The translations under genes and the position numbers were made by a program. From Lytechinus variegatus (Eukaryota > Echinodermata > Echinoidea > Temnopleuroida > Toxopneustidae): a stretch of 64,000 nucleotides of DNA. Location of the stretch: assembly GCF_018143015.1 (NCBI RefSeq), contig NC_054758.1, positions 6,991,501 through 7,055,500 of the forward strand, written 5' to 3'. This document shows, piece after piece, positions 30,641 to 41,919 of the stretch (position 1 is its first letter; the number at the start of each line of letters is the position of its first letter). The notes under the pieces were generated by a model that searched no databases, was not told the DNA's origin, and saw only the letters and a list, made by a program, of their open reading frames with translations.

Positions 30641-33536
30641 CTGTGGGAGCAATCAATAGAGAGAAGGAAATTAAAACATTGGGCCGTTGGACACTCCAAA
30701 CCTTATAAAGTTATATGCTCTACATCCTAGAAATTCCCGATTTGGCGGGATCAAAACTTAGTTCGTCAAAATGGATGGAATTATTGACGCAGCAGAGAAG
30801 ACCCCGGTATATTTGCATGCCCTGGTTAACAATTTATCAAAAAGGCCTTCGCATATTTTTACTAACATGTTATTATTTTATATTTTTTTATTACGTTCTA
30901 TTAGGGGCCGGGTGTTCAAAAGCATGTATATTTTATTTATTTATTTATTAGAATATATAAGATAGCCAAGACAGATAGCCAAGCGCGATTGGTCCATAAC
31001 GCGTCACGTGATATGATTGAAATCAATGTATTTTCCCAGCCGGTCCACCTTCGATGAATATATTGACCAACCGGTCCATGAATATATTTTTCTACGTGTA
31101 TGGCGCCCTCTTGTGGATTAGATGTTACCATGCATTATCGGCCTGCCTTGGGTCCTGCACCTGGACTGGGCTCAAACTAAGATTTAGATCTAGGGCTAGG
31201 CCTAGACAAAGTTGATTTGAATAGAAAAGGGTAATTCACTGCGTTAGACTAACTTAGATATCTATAGATCAAGATCTAACGTTAGATCTATACCAGTTCA
31301 ATCAATCACTGTGAATATCATAAACATATGCTGCACGCATCGTTAGGCCTAACTTTATCTTCATCATTAGAGGCTATCTAATATAACAGATATTGACTGA
31401 TGGGATGTCCCGGGGGGGGGGGCAGTTACATTGAGGAGTGGATACCATGCGCGACCAAAAAAACACGTAAAAAGGATGTCTTTTTCACGATAGGGCACGT
31501 AACGTACGTAACGTGATAAGGGTGTCAAAAACACAAAAATAATGAAAAAACGGGGTATCTATTTTGCGAAGAAAATTACGTGTTTAGGGTCAAATTTGCG
31601 GGGATGTAAAATAAAATTAAAATGTTTTGTAAAGGATGCCCTTTTTGCGCCAACACTTCGTGTTTAGAGTCTGATTTGCGCGAGGTGTAGAAGGTGGGGT
31701 CGTACTAAACCAAATAAGGTAAAGCCGACGACCGAAGGACCCGTAACAATAAAACATTCCTTTACTTGTTTAGGGGTTCATTTCAGGGAATATTTGCCAA
31801 GAGTATCGTTTTGTTTCCAATACTTGTTAAGGGTAGGTTTTCGCACGTCAATACTTGTTAAGGGGTGCATTTTCAGAATATGGAAATTACGTGTTTAGGG
31901 TGCTTTTCGAGACCCCATGGTCGCGCATGGTATCCACTCGTGAATGGAAGTGGCCCCCCGGGTGGGATGTGTAATAAAAATCATTCCCTGGACCACCTAA
32001 AGGATTAATATTTTCCCTCAGCGCTATTTCATTCGGGAAAATATAACCCCTCGGGGAAAATACAAATCCAGCGGTCCAAAGAATGTTTATATTACACTCC
32101 CCATTAGTCAATATCTGTATAATATTTATTCAGGTACAAAAGATCAGCATAAAACTATTTTTCATCAATGACCTATAAAGAACAACATAAATCATAATAT
32201 CATACAAGAAAATAAGGTCAAAATCTAAGTCAAAGATAACAATGCTTGGTAACTTAAACAAATATTTTTTACATAAATGATATGAATCAAACTGAAATAT
32301 TCAAGTTATCTAAAGGAAACAGTTACTAATTATAAAATTACCAAGTGTATAATTTATTCACTAATAAAAAAACACTGAAATGATAGCAATGAAAAAAACA
32401 TGGCATTATAGAAAATCGAGTGAAACAACGACAATCAGTTATAAATGTATGTCTAAAATTACAAAATATCAAAGGGTTAATCAATTTATAGGAATCCCAT
32501 TCTCATTCCACATTTTGAGGGCTTTGCAGCAGCCACCAAAAACATTAAACAAAGGAAGGCATGCAATCTGCGTACAATTGATTTTTTTTGTTTCATTATA
32601 TTTCTTTATCAACATTTTAGAATTTAGCGTGTTGAATTTTATTGACAATATTTACCGCTGAGATTGGTGCCACATTTTCATTCTCTCAATTGAAATAGGA
32701 ATATGTTACCTCTAACACTCATGCGATCACCATAAGTCACTTCATTTAAAGAAAGGAATCTTGAAACATATATATGTTTTCCAAACTAGATTTCTAGGAT
32801 TTTAAGAATTCATTTTATGTGTTAACAATTTCCTTTCCTACTTGTAAGTGCAGTGCATAATGAAAACAGTAATAATAATAGTAATAATAATGACAATTAC
32901 ATTGATATTTGTAGTACTATCTTTTCTATCTTGCAGTACTCTTTCCTATCTTGTATTATGTTATAATTATTGTATATCCTGCCTCGGCAGTAACAAGCCA
33001 GTACCTGGGCTACTTTTACTTTCTTTGTTAATTGTGTTTGTAAACTCCTATGTAATCGTTCTATTTTATATTATGTCATCTGATCCTTTATGAATATTGA
33101 AATAAAGTGATACAAAATCAAAATTACTATCACTTCCAAAATAGTAATAGTTATAATAATAATATAAAAAACAATAACAAAATGGTGAAAATAATATTAT
33201 TATTATTATATTATCATCTTCATCAATCTATTATGAGAAAAGTTTTCCTATATCATTAAAAAAAAGATAATCACTTACGCTCGGAGGGATATATCTTAAA
33301 GCGATAGAGATGAAATCGCACAAGACGATATTGAAAGGAATGATGCTACTCTGTTTCCGAAGGTTCTTGTGGAGGATAATGCGTAGCATGGTGCATAAAC
33401 TGAGGACTCCTGAAGCCGCGCTCATGACTCGAAAAATCATATTTAAAGCTCTGAACAAATTATCCTCGTCAAAAAGTTCCCCGTCAATAGAAAACGAAGA
33501 AACGTTTATGGCGTTTGATGTCGTGTTGATCGACAT
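30029..33536 (-). CDS. Rhodopsin-like GPCR, two exons, intact
   Basis: Exon 1 (33536-33279) and exon 2 (30640-30029) join in phase 0 to give 289 residues with seven hydrophobic helices. Helices 1 and 2 lie in exon 1 and helices 3-7 in exon 2. The extracellular N-terminus has the sequons NTTS and NVSS. The usual DRY region after helix 3 reads TIRVDPFG, and helix 7 has NSLVY where NPxxY is normal. No cysteine lies at the start of helix 3 or in the second outer loop. A paralogue with the same intron lies at 41.9-49.8 kb. The pair fits the rapidly expanded, lineage-specific GPCRs known from sea urchins, many thought to be chemosensory; the ligand is unknown. I start at the ATG at 33536, which precedes the sequons. 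Confidence 0.85.
30641..33278 (-). other. Intron of GPCR-1
   Basis: Carries the hAT-like element at 31409-31962 and AT-rich sequence with TAA and ATT simple runs near 32860-33220. No further exon was recognised. Confidence 0.7.
31401..31970. mobile_element. hAT-like element with exact 8-bp target duplication and internal motif array
   Basis: The 8-mer TGGGATGT flanks both sides (31401-31408 and 31963-31970). The termini are CCCGGGGG and CCCCCCGGG, with inner inverted GTGGATACCATGCGCGACC. Six copies of an ACTTGTTTAGGGTGCATTTT-like segment follow at about 31577, 31655, 31763, 31821, 31851 and 31887, in the same orientation. Related copies lie at 61310-61605 and 62907-63168. An 8-bp duplication fits hAT, though P and Merlin elements are also possible. 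Confidence 0.8.
33279..33536 (-). CDS. GPCR-1 exon 1: N-terminus and helices 1-2
   Basis: 86 codons. A short sequon-bearing N-terminus leads into helix 1 (MIFRVMSAASGVLSLCTMLR), the basic inner loop HKNLRKQ and helix 2 (FNIVLCDFISIALRY). The donor is AGC/GTAAGT, phase 0. Helix 1 has no standard GN motif. Confidence 0.83.
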
Positions 33537-33699
33537 GATTGGAGTCAAGTGTATCAAAATTAACTACAAATTTGTTAGGTTGATGTTCGTCTTCAAATGA
33601 TATCAGGCAGCAGGTCAATTCAAAGTTCGAAAAGCAATCTATGCAAGTCAAGATATTAAAAATGGGAATGAAGCACACCGTAGTTATATCACTTAAAGT

Positions 33700-34297
33700 G
33701 AAGTCAACATTGAACGCTGAATGAGGGTATGGATATGAGTGATGTAGTAGTAGTTCACCTCTACGAATTCAATGCCTCCGGGACGCCCTCTTGTGAGTGT
33801 GGTACAAGTACTGGCGAAAACGAGAAACAACCTTTGGGACGTCCCGATGAACTTTGAAGACTTCTTTAGAGTTTAGCAATGGTCCGGGCTTTTTATTGGC
33901 GGTAATTTCACGGGAGAGCTTAGTCCAGTGCCCATAGGTCAGAAAGCCGAATCATTCAAAAAATTGATTGCCAAGGAATTCGGGTAGGCAATAGGCGGAC
34001 TGAACGTGTCTTCTCATTGTTTATGCTTCCTATTCACTCCGAAATTCCATTTTCCGGTTTCTAATTAGATGAAGATGGGAGTACATAAATGTCATTAATA
34101 AAATCATGAATACATGGAACGTTACGAATATACGTATAATTGATTTTTGGTTACGTACTAGCAAGACTTTAAAATCGATAGATTATATTAACTGTTGATG
34201 AATAAACATTGTTAGCCTAAGTGACTGCAAACAATGCATTATCTACCCTTATTGCGTTATATTTGCAGGCTTCTGTTTTAAGGTATAATTACATCTT
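33700..34297. other. Upstream flank of GPCR-1, nothing recognised
   Basis: No clear promoter element or additional exon is visible. Confidence 0.4.
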
Positions 34298-34390
34298 CTA
34301 ATTGATATTTCGTAATAACTGGAATTGATATTTCGTAATAACTGGAATCGATATTTCGTAATAACTTAATTGATATTTTGTAATAACTGT
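34298..34390. repeat. Minisatellite, four units of about 24 bp
   Basis: ATTGATATTTCGTAATAACT is repeated four times with small changes (ATCGATATTTCG, ATTGATATTTTG). Confidence 0.85.
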
Positions 34391-34626
34391 CTTCTCATGC
34401 AGTTACTGCAAAACAAATATCGACGGAATGCTTGCAAATTTGGGAGATTGCTAACGAAATGCCTAAGGGGAAAGGCCTACACCGCGCGAAATATAGACCC
34501 AAGATAGAAAAAGAGGTGGAAGTGGAACTTTCATCAAAGGAAATGTTTTCATAGTTACGTTATCATGAAATTCACAACTAACCCCCAACAAAGCTTGGCT
34601 TTTACCAATATGAGAAAAATTGACCA

Positions 34627-34786
34627 GGGCTCCGTAACACAAAGATTAGCGATCAATCGCTAAATGAACTGACCAATCAAGGTCAATGTTCCATGCGCAT
34701 TTGTCGCAAAATACTGTCTAGAAACCAATCAGAAGTGTTCTTTCATATTTTCGATTCATCGCAAACCTTTGTGTTACGGAGCCCAG
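34627..34786. mobile_element. MITE with GGGCTCCGTAACACAAAG ends
   Basis: GGGCTCCGTAACACAAAGAT at the left and the inverse of GGGCTCCGTAACACAAAGGT at the right; inner GCGATCAATCG and CGATTCATCGC also pair. 160 bp. A relative with CTGTAACACAAAGCTTA ends lies at about 62069-62192. Confidence 0.8.
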
Positions 34787-34867
34787 GTGTAGCATTTAGT
34801 TTCCTCTGACGTTTTGCTTGTGTACACATTGTCTGAAAAGATTCTACACCAAATCCGAGGGACGTTA

Positions 34868-35117
34868 CTTACACAGCAAAAACTGTGGTGTTAACCGGTG
34901 TACATGGAGGGCCACACCAGTTATTTTACACCGTTGTTAAATATTGATGGTGTTAGTTTTACACCTATAGGTGTTATTACAACAACTTTGGTTATTACAT
35001 TTACACTCTTTGGTGTTATGTTCAATATCTAGGGTGTAATTTTAACACCTCAGGGTGTGGTCCTCTATTAACACCAATTGGTGTCAGTTCTAACACAACA
35101 GTTTTTACAGTGTATGA
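34868..35117. mobile_element. MITE with ACTGTGGTGTTA ends and GGTGTTA motifs
   Basis: CAAAAACTGTGGTGTTAAC and the inverse of AAAAACTGTTGTGTTAGAAC form the ends. GGTGTTA, GGTGTAA and their inverses occur about every 20-40 bases inside. About 250 bp. Confidence 0.65.
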
Positions 35118-35667
35118 CTATATGTGCCGCGGTCTGGACCCCCATTTTCAATCTAAATTTCTGTTCCAGCGCATCACCAATAAAATAAAAGAAGAAAATC
35201 CCATTTTTCCCCGTTGCAAATATCCTCTTCTTTTTTTCATTCATTGTTCTCTTATACTTGGCGCAACACTCTGGCAAATTCACATTCGGACTTTTTTTCA
35301 TTTCGTAGGGGGAAACTCTCTACAACTCACCAATTCCTTTGAAAATACAAATAAAATCACAATGGACAGCTTTTGTCGAAATTTGGTGGACTGAGACAGT
35401 ATCGGAATCTCTTGACTCTGGACAACAACATAATTGCAATTGTTCTTCCGTGGCATCTTCGGATGATCTGCTATCCCAGTCCACCAACTTCAGACAAAAG
35501 CCTCTGTGCTCTCCATTGAGATTTTAATTGCTTTTCAAAGGAATCGATGCGTTTCTAGGATAAAATTCCAATTGAGCACTCATTAAATTTTCATTTGGTT
35601 TCATTTGGATTCAATTAGTATCAATAGGTTTTAATAGGTCTTATGGGTCCAATCGAGGTCCTATGTT

Positions 35668-38600
35668 GGGTGATTCCATACGTGTCGTACGGGACATTTA
35701 GAGAACATTTGACAGTTTTGACAAGAAAAAACAAAAAATATTCCAGTAACTACAGTGCGTATCAAAAAAAAACGGGACAGATTTGAAAAGTCTATAAAAT
35801 TTTAGTTTCAAATTATTATTTCTATATTTTGGTGTTAATAGGTGCTCTAAGGTCTGGTCTTTCAAATGCTATTAAAAAAATTAGTTTCGTTCATGCTTGA
35901 GCGAACAGGGGACGTTTTTGTTGGGGGTTCAAAAAGAGGCTTGCGCCAGAATTGCAGAATATGAGTAATATGATGATCGGACTTCTTGCTTATTAGCAGA
36001 CTTCCTCTTAACCTTTTCATTATCTTTGCCATAATTTTCAAATCATGCGGTCAAAATTCATTTTCAGATCTATTTATTTGCTTGAATTATTCTGTTATTT
36101 CTTTTTAATATGCTCTCTGTTAGCTTTGAATATTCCTTCTTCAAGCTAAATTTTTTTTTCAACCGAATTATGGGAGAGCATGGATTTTTTTATTCAAATC
36201 CTTTCATTATGTGCTACAAAGATTATGGTGCCTTTTGAACAAAGCCACACAGATGGGTGGGCGCTCGGGTTGCCCCCCCCCCTCCCCCCAATTAAAAAAT
36301 CATGACCAAAAAAAGTGGACAGGAAATAAAAGGACAGATAGAAAGTAAAATATGATATTATTTTCTGAATATTATGTCAAAATCTATCACAAAATTTGAT
36401 ATTGTAATTAAAAAAGTGGGAATATTTGCGTGCTCACTTCGCTCGCTCACAACTTTTTAATACATTTTACCCGATCTGCCATATCTAGCTCCTTCAAAAT
36501 TGACTCAATACACCATTGTCATTGAAAGACATAAATCCCTTCCTGTGTTTCCTGTCAAGCAATTAAACTTGGTCAAGGAATTAATGACCCATTGAAAAAT
36601 AGATTCATGTCTTTTAAAGGTACATAACATTATTTGTTTCACATAATAAAACGATTTTAATAATCACAAGTTTTCCCAATTAATCATTCAAATCTTCTTG
36701 CTTGGGTTGACAAAAAAATCTTCTTTTCTCAGTTACTTATGAAGGAAAATTAAAAGGTAAGAGAAGATTAAATGAAAAAACGAAATAATTCAATTAAATA
36801 AATAACTTTGTAAATGAAATTTGAGGCACAGATAATGAAAAGGTCAAGAGGAAGTCTCCTGATTAGCAAGAAGTCTGATCATGGAATTACACATATTCTG
36901 CAATTCTGGCGCAAGCCTCTTTTTGAACCCCCAACAAAAATGTCCCGTGTTCGCTCAAGCATGAATAAAATTTATTTTTTTAAATTGCATTTCAAAGATA
37001 AGACCTTAGAGCATCTATTAACACCAAAATATAGACATCATTATTTGAAACAAAAATTTTATAGACTTTTCAAATCTGTCCCGTTTTTTTTGATACGCAC
37101 TGTATAGGTGATCATCAAGTACTACCAGAGTGTTAGAAAAACCAAGACTTAACATGACTTGAATTCACATCCTGTATAATACAGATTTAAAATAGTAATG
37201 TGTCGTACGGACGCAGAAAAGGTGTTGTTTTTTTTTTAGAAACCTCAAGTTTGTACTCAAAAGTCTGTGAGTTGGGCAGATAAATTTCATAGAAACTGAA
37301 CTCAAATTGACACTCAATTACCCAAGAACAAACACATTTATAAAAGAAAGCAAAATAAACATTCATGAATAAATAAAGCAAATTATAATTTTCGAGAACA
37401 TTGTGGCGTACGGGACATCCAAAATGTGTCGTACGGGACATCTCTAAATTGAAGCCAAACTTTCTTACTTTATGTCACTTTGACTTCTTCAATCACATTA
37501 TTTGGCTGATGATAATGATAATCCTATCAAACTAAGACATTCATTAGGTTAGAAACCGCTATTAGCTGAATATTTCTGTCAATATATCATAAACAAAATA
37601 ATGTGTCGTACGGGACAATTGTGTGTCGTACAGGCACTTGCGTGTTGTACTGGGCAGCCTGAATAAAAAAATGAACTTTTTATCAATCAGAAGGAGCATT
37701 GCCCCTAAATTCTTCCTTTTTTATGAAAAATCTTTTAATAAGTAGTCATTCAGGACAATATAATTAAGTAACCTCAATATATACAATTGGGAGCAATATG
37801 TTATAATTTTTTTCATGATGGGAAATGTACAAGTGTTCACAGCATTTTTACGAGCTGAAAAACTTGAGGTTTTGTGTGAAGTTATATTTTAGGGAATTAA
37901 TTGATGATTTCCAAACACTATTTAAACAATGAATGAATGAAACTTTGTGTAAATTATGGGGCTTAAATGTTATAATTTTTTATATAAAATGTATATCTAC
38001 ATGATATATGTCACAACTGTCACTTTTTTGTGTGTTTTTTTGCCACAATTTTTTTTTCTAAAGAAATGCGGTTCTACTTTTTCAAACCCATCTGCATTTC
38101 ATGAAACCATATGGTTTGTCTTATTTTCCAGATTTTTTTTTACAACTTGACAAAATAAGGCGTTTCAATACTAAATATATACAACATAGTGATCATCAAG
38201 GGAAGTCCAAATAGATGATCATGATGATTAATATGTATTTTTTTGTATAATTCCACATTAGCATGCAAGAGGAAGTCATCTTCCAGGCTAGGTTGAAATA
38301 ATTATAAAGGTTTTCTTTTCATGCTCAATGAAAAGAAATTAACCTGCTCTGATCAGTGAAAATCACCAGTTTAGCTGGAGGGATTCACAAAAGAATATAA
38401 GCCTACATGAAATCAATTGAAATGTTTGGAATCACCTATTTCATGTTCTATGGAGGTAAACAAAGTACTTTTTCAGTTTACTTTATGTTAATTAAATGAA
38501 TTTAAATATGCCCATTATTTATGGTTTCTGAATCCAAATCCTGCAATTAAATGCATTATTATATTGTGTGTCGTACGGGACATGTCCCGTACGACACAGC

Positions 38601-39148
38601 GTGTGTCGTACGGGACAACTTTTGATAGGACAATAATTGAAAAATGAAGGGCAGTAATTAGATCCTTATGGGATAAATCGATCACCCATGGGTCAAACAA
38701 AGAGAAACTGATTTTATGAAATTGCATCATCAAAAATAAAATTGTAGGAAAAACTTTTGCATTGTCATGTGTCGTACGGGACATTGCCAAAAATAGGTTC
38801 GGAAAAATCAGGGCTGCCCCTATCATGGATCATGGAAATGTTGTAGATATTATTTGGAACCATCAATGATATATTATTCTATTGACCTGCAATATTTTCA
38901 ATCTTCTCTTGCTTTGCAAATAATTGTTTCAGGCGGTGTTTGTACTTGACTATTCAATGAGCAAAATTATTGAAAATTTAAAATTCCATTGTTCCCCCCA
39001 ATTAAAACTATATCTGTCTTCACTTTTGGTTAAAACTCATAATTTTCATAAAATTTAGGTATCATAGTAAAATATTACACTATTTATGACTTATTGAAAG
39101 CATGTTGAAATTTGTGATAATTTTTTAAGTTCTAGTGTGGAATCGCCC
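35668..39148. mobile_element. Inverted-repeat element with internal TGTGTCGTACGGGACA motif array
   Basis: GGGTGATTCCATAC at the left and the inverse of GGGCGATTCCACAC at the right are the ends, each flanked by TGTT. Eleven copies or near copies of TGTGTCGTACGGGACA lie inside (35682, 37199, 37403, 37425, 37602, 37621, 37641, 38567, 38583 inverted, 38602, 38768). Two of them meet as a perfect 32-bp palindrome at 38567-38598. Removing the Tc1/mariner-like insert at 35753-37102 leaves about 2.1 kb, close to the 2.0 kb element at 7274-9263 with the same ends. No transposase frame is seen. Confidence 0.82.
35753..37102. mobile_element. Tc1/mariner-like non-autonomous element, nested
   Basis: CAGTGCGTATCAAAAAAAAA at the left and the inverse of CAGTGCGTATCAAAAAAAAC at the right, with TA on both sides. 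The inverted repeats run roughly 250 bases (to GACTTCTTGCTTATTAGCAG and its inverse). The middle holds a C-rich repeat with a GCTCACTTCGCTCGCTCAC segment. It sits inside the 35668-39148 element. Confidence 0.8.
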
Positions 39149-39310
39149 TGTTGCTCCCTCTATACTATTGACAATGATTGATATGTTTCGTTCGATTTTA
39201 TAACCCATGAAGAAGGCCCAAGGCCGAAAGCTCGGATGAAATTGTGGTATCAGCTACGTCCAATCGTCTTGTCAATTGTTTTCGCCTCAGAATTTGGTGC
39301 AAGACACAGT

Positions 39311-40160
39311 AGGGGAAGGCGGGGTAAGTTGAGCATAGGGGCAAGTTGAGCCACCACCCCCAGGCTAATAATGAATGAGTCAGACATTGTGGTGGTGTCA
39401 TGTATTGATGACCCATTGCATAACCCTTAACCCAACCACTTTATTTCCAACTTTGAACAAAAAGTACTTTTTTAGAGGGAAAAATACAAATTTCAGCCAA
39501 AAAAGTAAAAAAGGGTGTGAAATAGATAAGTGCTTTTGACCAACACACATCTTTGAATATATTATAGAAATACGAACAATATTGTTAGTCCAGGCATGGA
39601 TTCTCATTCTTGTCATAGTTTTTTACATGATGAATGCATAAGAAATGTGTGGATGTGAAAATATCGCAATAAGTTCGGACTGGGGTAATTTAAGCCAAAT
39701 CAACATGGGGCAAGTTGAGCCATGTTAATTCTTATGGTGATGTATAATAAAAAAAATTAAAAAATGTAAAAAGCCATTGATATGCAGGCAGAAAGGAGCA
39801 AATTCACATGACAGTTCTTTTGCTTTTAGAAGATGTTAGTATTTATTGAGAATTAGCAAGTGAAAATACTTTAAATGAAAAATTGACATCCTGGTTCTTC
39901 CCGCATACATTTTGTACAACTTACCCCAGATGGTGGCACAACTTACCCCATATATGGGGCAAGTTGAGCCATTTGACATTGTTTTTTTTTTCAAAGGTCA
40001 CGATGACTTTCAGTGTGGGGGTAGAAAGTTATATATAGGTGAAAAACATTTCCCAATAATCAAATTTAAAGGCAAGGTACTCATTTCTACAATATTACTA
40101 GTCATATTAATTCTAACATGCAAAATGCAAAAAGTGTCACAACTTACCCCGCCTTCCCCT
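39311..40160. mobile_element. Inverted-repeat element with GGGGCAAGTTGAGCCA motif array
   Basis: AGGGGAAGGCGGGGTAAGTT and its exact inverse form 20-bp ends, flanked by AGT (39308-39310 and 40161-40163). GGGGYAAGTTGAGCCA-like motifs occur at about 39321, 39338, 39682 and 39707 and, around 39917-39971, as two inverted copies and one direct copy. The last two meet as a near-perfect palindrome around TATA. A final inverted copy is part of the right end. 850 bp, no coding capacity. Confidence 0.82.
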
Positions 40161-40185
40161 AGTCATGTTAAGGAGTAGATGCCTG

Positions 40186-40189
<4 letters not shown>

Positions 40190-40237
<48 letters not shown>

Positions 40238-40240
40238 GGC
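40190..40240. repeat. (AC)n(AT)n microsatellite
   Basis: ACACACAC... passes into ATATATAT at the left border of the inverted SINE pair; a matching ACACACAC-ATATAT tract lies at about 40877-40902 on the right border. Confidence 0.8.
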
Positions 40241-40244
40241 CTAT

Positions 40245-40475
40245 ATTGTAAAACAATGGATGAAGAGAGCAATGGTAGGCGTATAGCTTAAATCAAGGAT
40301 CTCCCCAGAGCTATCTACCCTTTGGAAAAATGTCTCTGCAGGGAATCGAACCTGGGCCCCCAGCTTTGAACGCCGGTGACGGTGTCTTAACCACTAGACC
40401 ACAGAGACGGATTAGTGGCTCGGGTGAACGCGATCCGATTGACCGTCAGATAGACAGATTTTCGACACTATACCA
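40245..40475 (-). repeat. tRNA-derived SINE, left arm of an inverted pair
   Basis: On the minus strand a tRNA-like head reads GTGGTCTAGTGGTTAAG (A box) and GGTTCGATTCCCTG (B box). The outer 7-bp stem GTCTCTG/CAGAGAC pairs perfectly. The anticodon loop GTTCAAA would present UCA. An extra few bases make it longer than a normal tRNA, and it is followed by a shared SINE tail. Functional tRNA status is unlikely. Confidence 0.7.
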
Positions 40476-40619
40476 ATTATAATTCCTCACCTTCACCCGA
40501 CAGGGAAATTATAAACCCAATATGTACATATTTATATTTTTATAACAAATTGATTTATGTATGAATTTATGTTTACTAAAAATGTAATGACATGGAAGAA
40601 AATAAATGTTTTTTTTTTA

Positions 40620-40850
40620 TTTGAATAATTGGTATAATGTCGAAAATCTGTCTATCTGACGGTCAATCGGATTGGGGTCAGTGGTTAAGGCACCGGCGTT
40701 CAAAGCTGAGGGCCCGGGTTCGATTCCCGGCAGAGACATTTTTTCGGCATCACCAATTTTGTCAAAGGGTAGATAGCTCAGGGGAACCTTCACTTAAGCT
40801 ACGCCCACCATTGTTGTCTTCATCCATTTCTTTACAATATTCAAAAAGAG
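40620..40850 (+). repeat. tRNA-derived SINE, right arm of an inverted pair
   Basis: The same sequence as 40245-40475 but inverted, with the A-box side shortened (GGGGTCAGTGGTTAAGG). The T-arm CCGGGTTCGATTCCCGG is perfect, but the acceptor stem is lost. The two arms face each other across about 150 AT-rich bases. Confidence 0.7.
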
Positions 40851-40900
40851 TTGTCAAAGCTGTTGTACATGTATAACACACACACACATATATATATATA

Positions 40901-41692
40901 CCGAGATTTATCGATGATTTATCATATCTTAATCATTAATAAAATAGGCAAATGACCTACCATTGTAAAGCTTAGAATCTCCTCTTTCATCTAATATTAC
41001 GTAGATTATTCCACATTCACACATGTGTGAGCAAAAACAATTCGAAGGATGCCAAAAACTCATTTGGCGGGGGGTATCTGAATTTCAAAAAGAAAATCAC
41101 ATGACTAAAAAGTTCAATATCTGCTCTTTTCTTTGGTACCTTGATCACAGAAAATGGTCAAGAAGTAAGAAAGTTATGATCCCTCGAAACAATGCTTGTA
41201 TTTCCATAATTTCATCAAATAAACGTGTTTTCACCGGTTTCCCACAGAAGCTATCGCACGGTAACAAAAGACTTAATGCATGGCTGATCGTCAACAAAAC
41301 GGAGTGTCGAGTGAGTTTGAACGCTAGCCTGTAAAACCTCTTCATTTTATGAAATTATTGAAATTCAAGCCTTATTTCAATCAACCAGAACTTTGTTATT
41401 TCTTGGCCATTTTCTGTAATTGAGGTATCATATTAAAGAGCAGATATTGAACTTTTTAGAAATGTGGTTTTCTTTTTAAACCCCAGATACGGCCCGCCAA
41501 GTGACTTTTTGGTATCCCCTTTTCAAATTGTTTTTGCTCACTCATGCGTGAATGAGAAATAATCTAAGCAATATCAGATGAAAGAGGAGATTCTTAGCTT
41601 TAAGATGGTAGGTCATTTGTCTATTTTATTTGTGATTAAGTTATGATAAATCATCGATAAATCTCGGTTTCGTTTTTTTCTGGGACGCACTG
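40901..41692. mobile_element. Tc1/mariner-like foldback element, left tip missing
   Basis: The right end is the inverse of CAGTGCGTCCCAGAAAAAAA followed by ACCGAGATTTATCGATGATT, with TA after it. The left end begins directly at ACCGAGATTTATCGATGATT, so about 25 terminal bases are gone. The inverted arms run about 230 bases (to AGTTCAATATCTGCTCTTTT and its inverse). Short frames inside are not genes. Confidence 0.75.
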
Positions 41693-41919
41693 TATATATA
41701 TACAATAATAAAACATTTAAATGAAACATATTCACTACGAAATTGTGGAGCGAATTGACGGAGGCCTAAGGTCCGTACCACGATTATTCCCCAAAGTAAA
41801 TAAAACCACATAAAATATTTATTGAATATTCACCAAATATAGCATGTTTAAATGCAAAACAAAAACACATATATGACATTCGGAAATATAAATTTGCAGC
41901 AACATTAACAATAAAAACT

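Noticed and set aside
35668..40160. CRISPR-like array of regularly repeated short motifs
   Set aside because: Spacing is irregular, copies occur in both orientations, terminal repeats and target duplications mark transposons, and the genome is eukaryotic.
40325..40412. Possible functional tRNA with UCA anticodon
   Set aside because: It is longer than a normal tRNA, the T-stem is imperfect, and a diverged inverted copy with a shared tail shows it is a SINE.
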